From assembly GCA_937941715.1 (NCBI GenBank), contig CALDGX010000098.1, positions 1 through 28,004 on the forward strand: a stretch of DNA of 28,004 nt, given 5' to 3'. The translations under genes and the position numbers were made by a program. The notes beneath the pieces were generated by a model. It did not search any database and had not been told where the DNA came from. It worked only from the letters and a program-made list of their open reading frames with translations. Shown piece after piece: positions 1-11,856 of this stretch. Each line of letters begins with the position of its first letter. The stretch's first letter is position 1. Origin of the DNA: an uncultured Chloracidobacterium sp. GTDB taxonomy: Bacteria; Acidobacteriota; Blastocatellia; Pyrinomonadales; Pyrinomonadaceae.

Positions 1-390
1 GACTCACCCGACTTACGGTCGTGTTTTATGAATTTTCAAAGATCAGTTCAATACTAGATTCTATCACATATTGCAGAGATGCGGTAATGTCGCAAAGATG
101 ACACGCATCGAAACGGTCTTCCTTGGGCGATCGCTGCGATGGTGAACCGTTTCGTCAGGCTCGAAACGCGCGTTGTCGGGCGAACGCGCCGTCCAATATT
201 GCGCGAGTCCGTTGCCGTTCGTGAAATGGCCGCAAACTACCCCCGTTTCCGCTCTGATATCAAACCGGTGCAGCACATCGGCCGTAGGTCGGGTTCGATA
301 ATTGAAACAATCAGAGGGCAATAGGCGTAACCTTTCGCATCACACGGGCATTTGCCCGATATTTTATCAGCGACATTAGAAAGGAGTTAT
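1..390. other. Intergenic region with no supportable gene
   Basis: I find no protein family signature in this stretch. The short open frames on both strands (about 60 and 85 codons) have no ribosome-binding site, no recognisable domain and TTG or arbitrary starts, so I leave them out. A small inverted repeat, CGGGCA-TT-TGCCCG at 345-358, is followed by an A/T-rich run. It could be a weak terminator for something upstream of the window or a leader hairpin of the peptidase gene. No clear sigma-70 promoter stands out. The real start of the following gene lies at 391, so this stretch includes its untranslated leader. Confidence 0.5.
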
Positions 391-3009
391 ATGAGTATCA
401 GTAGTGGAACTCGCCGCGTCGCCGCGGCGGTCTTGATCGGTGTTTTTGGGTTGGGAACGATGCTGCAGGCACGCCCGCTGCAGTCGTTTTCGGCGTTTGA
501 CGGGGACGAAAAGCGTCCGCTGCCGGCGGTCAACTGGATCAGGAGCCGTCACATTGACGTCATCCATTTGGACATCGACCTGCGGTTCGACTGGGAAAAG
601 GAAAGTGCCCTCGGCGTAACCGGCGTGACCCTTGCACCGTTTTCCGACACGGACAAATTTACGCTTGACGCGGCGATGATGACCATCAATTCGGTCAAAC
701 TCGCGGGCGGCGGGCCCCTGCGGTTCGCCTACGACGCTAAGAAGGACAACGATAACCTCGAGGTCACACTCGACCGTGTTTATAAGGCCGGCGAGGTAGT
801 CAAGGTGGTCGTCGATTATTCGACCAATTATGTGAATAAGGCCGATAGCGGCGACACGGCGATCGGCGGCTTCGGACGCGGACTGCGTTTCATCAAACCC
901 ACCGCCGACGACCCGAAAAAGCCGCGGCAGATATGGTCGCAGGGCGAATCCGAATTTAACCGATACTGGTTTCCTTCGTACGACAGCCCGAATGATTTTC
1001 GGACGACGGATATGAAAGCGACCGTCGCCCGGCCGTTTTCGGTCGTCGGCAACGGCAAACTTGTCGAGACCAAAGAGAACAGCGACGGTACACGCACCTT
1101 TCACTGGAAGATGGAACAGCCGTACACCAACTATCTGACGTCGATCGTCGTCAGCGAAACGACGCCCGTCGTGCAGGATTTTGACGGCATCCCGGTGTAT
1201 AACTACGGCTATGTCAACGAGACAAAAGAGGTCGCGGCGACGGTCAAGAACCTGCCCGCGACGATGCGTTTCTTTTCGGAGATAACGGGCGTCAAATACC
1301 CGTACGCCAAATATTCACAGGCGTTTGTCGAAGATTTTGGCGGCGGAATGGAGAACATCTCGGCGACGACACAGATCGAAGAGATGATCCACGACGAACG
1401 AGAACTGCTCGAAACTGACAGCGAAGGACTGCAGTCGCACGAACTTGCCCACCAGTGGTTCGGCGACTATGTAACTTGCCGTGATTGGGGTCAGATCTGG
1501 CTCAACGAGAGCTTTGCGACCTATATGCAGGCGATGTGGACCGAAAAGCTGAAGGGCCACGACGAATTTCTTTACACCGACGTTCGTGGAAATCAAGATT
1601 CGACCATCGGCACATGGAATCAAGGCAACCGGCGGCCGATCGTGACGAAGTACTTTGCGGACAAGGACGGTATGTTCGACACATACGCCTATCCGGGCGG
1701 CGGTTCGGTCCTGCATATGCTAAGAAAGCACCTCGGCGACAAGGCCTTTTTTGCCTCACTGAAGCACTATTTGACCCAAAACGCCCATCAGCCCGTTTCG
1801 ACCGAGGACCTGCGGATCGCGATCGAAGAAACAACCGGGCAGTCGATGGACTGGTTCTTCGACCAGTGGCTGTACCGCATGGGTCATCCGGTCTTTGAGG
1901 TCACACAGAGCTATGACGACGCCAAACGCGAGTTGACGCTCAACGTCAAACAGACGCAGAAGCCGGACCTCAATAACGAGTATCCGCAGACCGCATACTT
2001 TCAGAGCTATGTCGATATCGCGATCGATAACAAGGTCAGCCGTGTATGGCTCAAGCCGCAGGCCGAAAATACGTTCACTTTCAGCTCGGCGGCAAAGCCG
2101 AAACTGGTCAATTTTGACTACGAAGGCACACTGCTCAAGGAGATGAAGTTTGAAAAATCGACCGACGACCTTCTCTACCAGATGGCGAACGATAAAGACG
2201 TGATCGGCCGGCGTTGGGCAATGAATCAGCTCGAGGGCCGGGCCGGCGGTGAGGACCGTCAGCGGATCATTGACGCATTGGTCAGGTCGGCCGAGAGCGA
2301 TCAGTTTTGGCGCATTCGCCGTGCGGCGTTGTCGGTGATCGCCAATATCTACTCGCCCGACCCGAGGCCGGGCCAGGAGCGTCCGGCAGCGAAGCTCGAC
2401 GCCGGCGTCGAGGCGGCCGTGGTACGGCTGACCAAGGCGAAGGAGGTCCAGATCAAGGGCGACGCGATGGAGTTGCTCGGCGAGACCCGTGATAAGAAGT
2501 ACGCCGATATCTTTCTGGCAAACCTCAACGACCCGTCGTATGAGGTGATCGATCAGGCGTCGCTCGCACTGGCCCGCGTCAAGGATCCGCGTGCCTTTGA
2601 CGCTCTGGTCAAACTGACCTCAACGCCCTCGTGGAAAGGCCGCATTCAGATGGCCGGGCTCAACGCCCTAGCCGAACTGGGTGACGCACGGGCATTTGAA
2701 ACGGGCTATAAGATGGCGACTGACAAGGAACTTTCGGTCCTGATCCGGACGGCGGCGGTGGTCGTCGTCGGCAAGACCGGCAAGGGCGACACGCGGGCGT
2801 TTCCGCTGATCTTTGATAAGTTCAAAGCGGCGTTCAACTCCGGGAACGTTCAGGGCATCCAGAACGGTATCATTGCGATCGTCAAGCTCGGTGATCCCCG
2901 CGGGCAGGAAGCCATCGACATGGTCAAAGCCAAGTTCAAGAGCAATGCCGGTGCGATGCAGTGGCTCGCAGGGCAGGAGGCCGCACTAAAGGCCAACGCC
3001 AAACAATAG
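391..3009 (+). CDS. Secreted M1 family zinc aminopeptidase with HEAT-like C-terminal region
   Basis: Zinc metallopeptidase of the M1 (aminopeptidase N) family, predicted to cleave N-terminal residues from peptides outside the cytoplasm. Residues 1-27 form a signal peptide (two Arg, then a hydrophobic stretch ending MLQA). The substrate-binding GGGMEN motif is at 317-322. The zinc site HELAH is at 350-354, with the third ligand Glu373 exactly 18 residues later (NESFATY), so the active site is complete. From about residue 590 to the 872-residue end the protein is rich in Ala/Leu/Asp helices of HEAT type, a common tail in this subfamily. The ATG at 391 is chosen because AAGGAG lies 4 bases upstream; a TTG at 352 would open the frame earlier but has no ribosome site and would bury the signal peptide. 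The natural substrate is unknown. Confidence 0.93.
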   Translation: MSISSGTRRVAAAVLIGVFGLGTMLQARPLQSFSAFDGDEKRPLPAVNWIRSRHIDVIHLDIDLRFDWEKESALGVTGVTLAPFSDTDKFTLDAAMMTINSVKLAGGGPLRFAYDAKKDNDNLEVTLDRVYKAGEVVKVVVDYSTNYVNKADSGDTAIGGFGRGLRFIKPTADDPKKPRQIWSQGESEFNRYWFPSYDSPNDFRTTDMKATVARPFSVVGNGKLVETKENSDGTRTFHWKMEQPYTNYLTSIVVSETTPVVQDFDGIPVYNYGYVNETKEVAATVKNLPATMRFFSEITGVKYPYAKYSQAFVEDFGGGMENISATTQIEEMIHDERELLETDSEGLQSHELAHQWFGDYVTCRDWGQIWLNESFATYMQAMWTEKLKGHDEFLYTDVRGNQDSTIGTWNQGNRRPIVTKYFADKDGMFDTYAYPGGGSVLHMLRKHLGDKAFFASLKHYLTQNAHQPVSTEDLRIAIEETTGQSMDWFFDQWLYRMGHPVFEVTQSYDDAKRELTLNVKQTQKPDLNNEYPQTAYFQSYVDIAIDNKVSRVWLKPQAENTFTFSSAAKPKLVNFDYEGTLLKEMKFEKSTDDLLYQMANDKDVIGRRWAMNQLEGRAGGEDRQRIIDALVRSAESDQFWRIRRAALSVIANIYSPDPRPGQERPAAKLDAGVEAAVVRLTKAKEVQIKGDAMELLGETRDKKYADIFLANLNDPSYEVIDQASLALARVKDPRAFDALVKLTSTPSWKGRIQMAGLNALAELGDARAFETGYKMATDKELSVLIRTAAVVVVGKTGKGDTRAFPLIFDKFKAAFNSGNVQGIQNGIIAIVKLGDPRGQEAIDMVKAKFKSNAGAMQWLAGQEAALKANAKQ

Positions 3010-3027
3010 CGGCCGGACATAACGCGT

Positions 3028-3059
3028 AAAAAAAGGCGGGCCTCAGGGCCCGCCTTTTT
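3028..3059. terminator. Bidirectional rho-independent terminator
   Basis: GGCGGGCC-tcag-GGCCCGCC hairpin (3035-3054), flanked by seven A on the left and five T on the right, giving a U-run on both strands. It lies 18 bases after the peptidase stop and 22 bases after the stop of the convergent lectin-like gene, so it serves both. Confidence 0.92.
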
Positions 3060-3081
3060 GTTATTCAAATCGTTAAAAGAA

Positions 3082-3861
3082 CTAGTTTGCTCCGTCGGGT
3101 ATGATCTCGACCTTGACGTTGAACGAACCCGAGTTGTCATCGAGGTAACCCTCATTAATGCCCAGGAAAAGGGCACCGTCGCGGGTCGCGATGAATTCGC
3201 GTTCGGCACCGATATAGATAAAGTCGTTGTTGTCGTCGCCGATCACCGCGATCAGAGCACCGGTCGGGACGTTCTTGAGCAGCTTCTGATCATCGTTGAG
3301 TTCCGAAACGCCCGACGGCGTTGACGAATTGCCCTTACCGAGCGAGACCTTGCCGTCGCCCGAAACACGGATCTTCTGGCCCTTTTTGAGGACCCAGCCG
3401 GAGTTGGTCCAGCCGTTGGCGGTGTTGTCGGCGAGGACCTTGACGTTCCAGACGATCGGTTTGAGCTTGCCGCCCTTCGGTGCCGAGCTCGGAGTTGTTG
3501 ACGCTCCCGAGTTCGAGCCAAGTTTGATGTTCTCGGTCGTTATGACCTTGGGCGTGGATGTGGTGCTGGCGTTTATCATCGTCGGGTTGCCGTTATTTGC
3601 CGTCGAAGGCGTCGTCATCGGCATCTTTTCCGGGGCGTCGAACTGGATCGAATCGATCTCGGCGGCCGAATATGTGAGCTGCTTCATTCGCGAACCCTCG
3701 CCGATGGCGATCGTAAATTTGCCGCCCGCAAAGCTGACGATCCGCCCTTTGAGAATGCTGCCGTCCTTGAGCCTGATCGTGTCGGCAAAGGCGGCAAGCG
3801 ACATAGTGAGAATAAGTGCGGCTGAGATCGAGATCTTAAAAATTCTTGAGCTAAATGACAT
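3082..3861 (-). CDS. Exported protein: LSm-like module joined to a LecA (PA-IL)-like lectin module
   Basis: A 259-residue exported protein. Residues 1-26 are a signal peptide ending AAFA. Residues 27-75 (DTIRLKDGSILKGRIVSF...) resemble the small beta-barrel LSm-like modules seen in secreted proteins of Acidobacteria and Planctomycetes. Residues 76-135 are a Thr/Ser/Pro-rich linker. Residues 137-253 resemble the galactose-binding lectin LecA/PA-IL: VLADNTANGW near the start, PTGALIAVIG at 199-208, then LGINEGYLDDNSGSF at 233-247. That last segment corresponds to the calcium- and sugar-binding loop of LecA (NDVPGTYGNNSGSF). Glu237 and Asp242/Asn243 sit where LecA has calcium ligands. The start has a strong GGAGGAAAT just upstream. 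Sugar binding is plausible but not shown by sequence alone. The gene is monocistronic. Confidence 0.8.
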   Translation of the reverse strand: MSFSSRIFKISISAALILTMSLAAFADTIRLKDGSILKGRIVSFAGGKFTIAIGEGSRMKQLTYSAAEIDSIQFDAPEKMPMTTPSTANNGNPTMINASTTSTPKVITTENIKLGSNSGASTTPSSAPKGGKLKPIVWNVKVLADNTANGWTNSGWVLKKGQKIRVSGDGKVSLGKGNSSTPSGVSELNDDQKLLKNVPTGALIAVIGDDNNDFIYIGAEREFIATRDGALFLGINEGYLDDNSGSFNVKVEIIPDGAN

Positions 3862-3889
3862 ATTTCCTCCAGCAGATGCTAAGCAGCGG

Positions 3890-3952
3890 CCCTAATTTGA
3901 AACTGCGCCGGACAGGCCCTCAGGTTAACCGCAAAACAGATGAAAATTAGGG
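3890..3952. repeat. Inverted repeat upstream of the lectin-like gene
   Basis: CCCTAATTT at 3890-3898 and AAATTAGGG at 3944-3952 are perfect 9-base inverted copies separated by 45 bases. They lie 29-91 bases upstream of the lectin-like gene on the minus strand. They could be paired operator half-sites or close a structured leader. The interior has only short pairings. Confidence 0.45.
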
Positions 3953-4082
3953 TCTTTGAGTTGCAATATTTGCGAGAAGTGCAAATTCTGGGTAAATGAT
4001 ACATAAAAATCCTAAGGTTGTAAATTAATTAATCATTCGTAGGCCGTTGATAACAACGAGTTTGTGGTGATGATCGTGGCCG

Positions 4083-4108
4083 TGAGTTTTCCACCTGTGG
4101 AAAACTCA
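4083..4108. promoter_or_regulatory. Perfect 26-base palindrome, candidate operator
   Basis: TGAGTTTTCCAC-CT-GTGGAAAACTCA: two 12-base arms with no mismatch and a 2-base centre, too tight for an RNA hairpin loop and without a following T-run. This suggests a DNA site bound by a dimer. The arm read as TTTTCCACA across the centre fits the loose DnaA-box consensus TTWTNCACA. It lies in the divergent spacer 3862-4294, which is A/T-rich around 3950-4040 and otherwise holds no gene I can support. The nearest downstream gene starts at 4295. Confidence 0.6.
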
Positions 4109-4294
4109 GTTGGTCATCGTTCTCGGAAAATGCCGAATAGCGGAATGACCGCGGATCAGTGTCGGGAGAACTGACCGAGACGTGTGAGCAAGGCCCTTGA
4201 ATAAAGACCGAAAATGTGCCACAAGTTAGTTGGATATTTTAGATAGAGCGGGTCCGCCGACCACAGATCGCCGCCGGCGGAACGGAGGTGCCAG

Positions 4295-5581
4295 ATGAAA
4301 CATTTGATCAGAAGCGTCCCGAGTCTCACGTTGGCAGTACTTTTCACCGCCGCCGGTATTGCGGCCCAATCCGGAACGCCTGTTCCGACACCGGCAGCGA
4401 CACCGGTCCCGAAGATCGACCAGATCGAAGAAGAAAAGAAACTCATTCAGAAAGAGACCGAACTGATCAAAGCTCGGATCGAGTACCTCAAGGCTATCAG
4501 CGAGGCATCAGGTTCGAGCAGCATCACTAAGGATACGAGCGGCGGCAAGACCACGTTTGCCACGCCCGAACCGACGCCGGTCGTCGAGGTCACGGCTTTG
4601 AGCTACGAGGCTCTCGACGAGGTCGCCGATAAGGTCGAGCAGCGGGTCAGGCCGCACATTGGCGGTTATGACCGGTTAGTGCTGTTTTATGAGCCCGACT
4701 TCCTGGCTCTTTCGCGATACCGCATCTATCGCGAACAGGCAAAGGTGGCATTGGCGAACTATAAGGCGTTCATCACGGCACTACGCGAATCGGAGAACCG
4801 CGGCGGGCCGAAGATCGCCGGGGTCGAGTCGGGCGACAATCGCGGAGGCGGCCTGATCACGGGCCTCAGTATTCCGTCGATGGCCGGCACGACGATCAAA
4901 TCGGTGGCGGAACTGATCTCGCTCTTTCGCACGGACCGCACGATCACCGAATCGCTGGATACGATCGATAAACGCGGCGCCGTCAATGCCGTGATCGCCG
5001 GCCGGATGCTTAACGCGGTCAACGGCCTGCGAGTGTACAATCCGGAACAGTTCGTCCCGGAATACGATGTCGGCATCGGTGATGAAAATTCGTTTTACAA
5101 CACCCTCGCCGAACTCCAGGCGGCGAGCGCCTTTATCGAATATTTTATCGACACTAATAAAAGGCAGGGCGAGGGCCGTCAGCCCGGCGACGAACTGGCC
5201 CGCTTTTTGGCGACGGCAAAGGTCATAAAGGGCCAGTTCGATGCGCTGTCGTTTGCCATCACGCCGGATATTTTTCCGGAAACGCCCGCCGAAAAGAATG
5301 ACGCCACCGAGTTTAGAAACATGGTGAGGGCCGAGAAACTTGACCGTTTCATGAGGAACGCGTCCCGCGGAACGGGCGTTCTGCGGGTCCGGCTGATCGC
5401 GTCGGGCGGCAGCCGGCGAGAGAGCCGCAACCTATTGCTCGGCAACAAGATAGATTACAGCGGCAGTGCCGTCATCGAAGTGTCGCTATACGACGCCGAC
5501 GGCACGATGCGCCTGTCGGAGGTGATCCGGCACCACACGGGATTTCGGAAATTCAAACCGCGGGTGAACGTCCAGCCCTAA
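4295..5581 (+). CDS. Exported protein of unknown function with short coiled coil
   Basis: A 428-residue protein I do not recognise. It begins with a signal peptide (residues 1-24, ending AGIAA). A Pro/Thr-rich spacer (TPVPTPAATPVP) follows, then a charged heptad-like helix at about 41-70 (IDQIEEEKKLIQKETELIK). The region from about 100 onward looks globular and mostly helical, with LLGNKIDYSGSAVIEVSLYDADG near the C-terminus reading as beta strands. There is no catalytic motif and no membrane segment beyond the signal. The start is firm: GGAGGTG lies 4 bases upstream of the ATG. The next gene converges 16 bases beyond the stop and I see no hairpin between them. Probably a periplasmic or surface protein restricted to this lineage. 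Confidence 0.8.
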   Translation: MKHLIRSVPSLTLAVLFTAAGIAAQSGTPVPTPAATPVPKIDQIEEEKKLIQKETELIKARIEYLKAISEASGSSSITKDTSGGKTTFATPEPTPVVEVTALSYEALDEVADKVEQRVRPHIGGYDRLVLFYEPDFLALSRYRIYREQAKVALANYKAFITALRESENRGGPKIAGVESGDNRGGGLITGLSIPSMAGTTIKSVAELISLFRTDRTITESLDTIDKRGAVNAVIAGRMLNAVNGLRVYNPEQFVPEYDVGIGDENSFYNTLAELQAASAFIEYFIDTNKRQGEGRQPGDELARFLATAKVIKGQFDALSFAITPDIFPETPAEKNDATEFRNMVRAEKLDRFMRNASRGTGVLRVRLIASGGSRRESRNLLLGNKIDYSGSAVIEVSLYDADGTMRLSEVIRHHTGFRKFKPRVNVQP

Positions 5582-5597
5582 ATACCGGACCCGGAAT

Positions 5598-6596
5598 TCA
5601 GCGCCAGTTCTTTTCTTCGAGTATCTGAATATAGTTGCTCCGCTCGTAACCGGCAGGATCGGAGACGTGCTGCTGGCTCATCGCTCCTTTGAACGAGTCG
5701 ATCGAAACGAACTGCATCTCGGTCATGTACCGATGCAGGTCCTCGAGAATCTCTCCGATCCAGCCGATACCGTGTTTGAGCAGGGCCGAGGCGACCATCG
5801 CCGCGTCCGCACCCGCAAGAAGGTACTTGATCAGCTCTTTGGCACCATGGACGCCGGTCGTCGCCGCAAGCGAGACAGGTACACGACCATACAGCACTGC
5901 GATCCAGAGCAACGGCAGGCGGATCTCGGCCGGAACGCTTAACTCCAGATTTGACAGCACTTTGAGCTCCTCTATATCAAAATCAGGCTGATAGAAGCGA
6001 TTGAACAGAACGAGGGCGTCGGCCCCGGCCATCGCCATCTGCTGGCACATATGGCCGACAGATGAAAAGTACGGGTTCATCTTGACGGCGATCGGTATCC
6101 TGACCGTGCTCCGGACGAGCTGAACGATGTCCAAATATCTCAATTCGACATCGGTCGCCGTCAGCCTGATGTCGGCCGGGATGAAGTAAACGTTGATCTC
6201 GAGCCCGTCGGCCCCGGCCTGTTCGATCTCGCGAGCGTACTCGATCCAGCCGTCGGCGGTGATGCCGTTGAGACTGGCGATGATCGGAATATCGACTCGT
6301 TCCTTGGCCCGCCGGATGACCTCGAGGTACTGGCCCGTGCCGACCGAGAAATCCTCAAGGCCCGGAAAGAAATCTGCCGCCTCGGCGAAGGCGTTGGTCG
6401 TTGAGCTCAGAACCATTTCGGCCTTGGCGGCCTCACGGCGAATCTGCTCCTCGAACAGCGAAAACAGAACCACGGCCCCGGCACCGGCGTCCTCCATCGC
6501 GGCGATATTATCAACCTTTTGCGAAAGCGGGTTGGCTGAAACGACCAGCGGCGTCCGCAGGTTAAGTCCCATGTATCGTGTGCTTAGATCGAGCAT
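5598..6596 (-). CDS. Dihydroorotate dehydrogenase-like flavoprotein, third gene of the PFOR operon
   Basis: A TIM-barrel protein of the PyrD/PreA superfamily, 332 residues. Fold markers: LRTPLVVSANPLS near residues 13-25, VKMNP at 171-175 (the VKxxP strand), and a C-terminal TTGVHGAKELIKYLLAGADAA segment at 246-266 that matches the FMN phosphate-binding end of the barrel. Two catalytic landmarks are missing. The Lys of the class 1 'TKT' segment is replaced by LFS (44-46), and the NxSCPN loop with the catalytic Cys/Ser is replaced by INVYFIPAD (134-142). Genuine dihydroorotate oxidation is therefore unlikely. It starts 11 bases after the nifJ stop, so it is co-transcribed. Homologues are usually labelled 'dihydroorotate dehydrogenase-like'; the substrate is unknown. 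It should not be called pyrD. Confidence 0.85.
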   Translation of the reverse strand: MLDLSTRYMGLNLRTPLVVSANPLSQKVDNIAAMEDAGAGAVVLFSLFEEQIRREAAKAEMVLSSTTNAFAEAADFFPGLEDFSVGTGQYLEVIRRAKERVDIPIIASLNGITADGWIEYAREIEQAGADGLEINVYFIPADIRLTATDVELRYLDIVQLVRSTVRIPIAVKMNPYFSSVGHMCQQMAMAGADALVLFNRFYQPDFDIEELKVLSNLELSVPAEIRLPLLWIAVLYGRVPVSLAATTGVHGAKELIKYLLAGADAAMVASALLKHGIGWIGEILEDLHRYMTEMQFVSIDSFKGAMSQQHVSDPAGYERSNYIQILEEKNWR

Positions 6597-6607
6597 TTTT
6601 TTGATTC

Positions 6608-10176
<3,569 letters not shown>

Positions 10177-10180
<4 letters not shown>

Positions 10181-11820
10181 TGATTTGACGCCTCCGGTTC
10201 AGCAGCCATTTCGATGGCGTGACAAGGACATTGTTCGTAACAGACTCCGCAGCCCGTACATAGCTTGTAGTTAAATTTGTATCGTTTGCCGGGGCCGAGC
10301 TTGATAATGGCGTGTTCCGGACATGCACCGAAACAACCGTCGCACTCAAAACAGTTGCCGCACGACAGACAGCGTTCGGCCTCATATCGGGCTTCGTCAG
10401 GGGTCAGTCCGGCGACGATCTCGTCAAATCCGGCGACCGCCGCCTCGGGTTCGATGTGCGGCTGTTGTTTAGGGTCGGCCTTTGTCCGATACCAAACGTG
10501 CAGTTGATCGATCGTCACGAGCGGATTGCTCGGAGCCTTGTGATAGCTCGTGCCGGTGAGCCACGAGTTGATGTTGCGGGCGGCCTTTTTGCCGTGTCCG
10601 GTCGCGATCGTCACCGTCCGTTCGCTCGGCACCATATCGCCGCCGGCGAAAATTCCGGGGTGGCCCGTCATCATATTTTGGTCGACCAGGACGGTGCCGT
10701 CTTCCTTGAATTCGATGCCCGGGACGGCCCGTAAAAAGTCTGTCTCGGTGTCCTGGCCGAGTGCGAGGATGACGGAATCGGCCTCGAGCGTCTCGAATTT
10801 GCCGGTCGGATAGGGCTTGCCGTCGCGAATCTCCATCTGCTCGACGGTGACCTCGGTCGACTCGAGATGTTTGATCGTGCGGAGCCAGTGGATCTTGATG
10901 CCCTCACTCAATGCTTCGTCGGCCTCAAAGTCGTGAGCCGGCATATGCTCTCGGTCTCGGCGGTATATGATCAGGGCCTCTTCGGCACCGAGCCGCTTGG
11001 CGGTACGGGCGGCATCCATGGCGGTATTGCCGCCGCCGTACACCGCGACGCGTCGTCCGATGTGCGGTGCGTTGCCCAACTCGACTTCCTTTAGGAAACT
11101 GACCGCGTCGAGTATCTTTCCGGCGTCGCGTGCCGGGATCGCCGTTTTTTTACCGATATGTGCACCGATCGCGATAAATACCGCGTCAAATCGGCCGTCT
11201 TCCATCTCGGCGAGCACGTCGCTGACCTTATGATCAAGTTTGATAGTCACCCCGAGTCGGAATATACGGTCGATCTCAGCTTGGAGCACATTTCGCGGCA
11301 GGCGATATGCCGGAATGCCGAAATTCATCATTCCGCCGGCCATCGGGCCGGCCTCGAATATGGTCACCTCATGGCCGAGACGCGTCAGGTGATATGCTGC
11401 CGACAAGCCGCTCGGGCCGCCGCCGATGACCAGGACACGCTTGCCGCTGATCGACGCGGGCTTGTAAAAATCCCAGTTATTTTCGATCGCCAGATCACCC
11501 AGGAACCGCTCGATCGAGTGAATGCTGACCGGGCTGTCGAGCGAAGTGCGGTTGCAGGACGTTTCGCAGGGGTGATAACACACACGGCCGTGTACCGCCG
11601 GCAGGGGATTTTCGTCGGTCAACTTTTCCCAAGCGTCGCGATATTTACCAGCCTGAGCGAGGGCAAGCCAGGACTGGATGTCCTCGCCGGCCGGGCAGGC
11701 GTTATTGCACGGCGGAAGAAAATCAACGTATTCCGGCCTTTGAGTACGGATCGGCCCGGTACCGGTGCTATGGCCCGCCAAATCGGTTTTTGTCGTCAGA
11801 TCTGTCTTTAAAATAGTCAT
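10177..11820 (-). CDS. GltD/PreT-like NAD(P)-linked flavoprotein with C-terminal 2[4Fe-4S] ferredoxin domain
   Basis: Predicted electron-transfer flavoprotein linking ferredoxin and NAD(P). From the ATG at 11820 it has 547 residues. The N-terminal Fe-S helical domain has Cys38, Cys42, Cys81, Cys85 and Cys89 (PPCNNACPAGED, CYHPCETSC). The FAD site is GGGPSG at 133-138. The NAD(P) site is GGGNTAMDA at 262-270, followed by IYRRDREHMPAH as in NADPH-using glutamate synthase small subunits. FAGGDM is at 391-396. The ferredoxin domain holds C490/C493/C496/C500 and C521/C524/C527/C531, with two extra cysteines at 484 and 487. It is first in the operon, overlaps nifJ by 4 bases and probably serves as its electron acceptor. 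A GTG at 11823 is directly before the ATG; neither has a normally spaced ribosome site (GGAG is only 2 bases from the ATG). It is not a true GltD: no large subunit is present. Confidence 0.9.
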
Positions 11821-11829
11821 CACTCCAAA

Positions 11830-11856
11830 ATTCTAGCCCCGTTTCGGACATTTCAA
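11830..11856 (-). promoter_or_regulatory. Predicted promoter of the PFOR operon
   Basis: On the minus strand, TTGAAA (11851-11856) and TAGAAT (11830-11835) match the -35 and -10 consensus at 5 of 6 positions each, with a short 15-base spacer. Transcription would begin at about 11823, on or within a base or two of the start codon, implying a leaderless message. That would explain the lack of a well-spaced ribosome site. Confidence 0.5.

Noticed and set aside
64..324. Short open frames on both strands before the peptidase
   Set aside because: They overlap each other antiparallel, lack ribosome sites and have no recognisable domain.
3862..4294. Chromosome origin (oriC) around the DnaA-box-like palindrome
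   Set aside because: Only one box-like element is present, with no DnaA-box cluster and no dnaA, dnaN or recF nearby. The presence of gyrA 21 kb away is not enough.
5598..6596. Calling the DHOD-like gene pyrD (dihydroorotate dehydrogenase)
   Set aside because: The catalytic loop and TKT lysine are missing and no pyrimidine genes are nearby.
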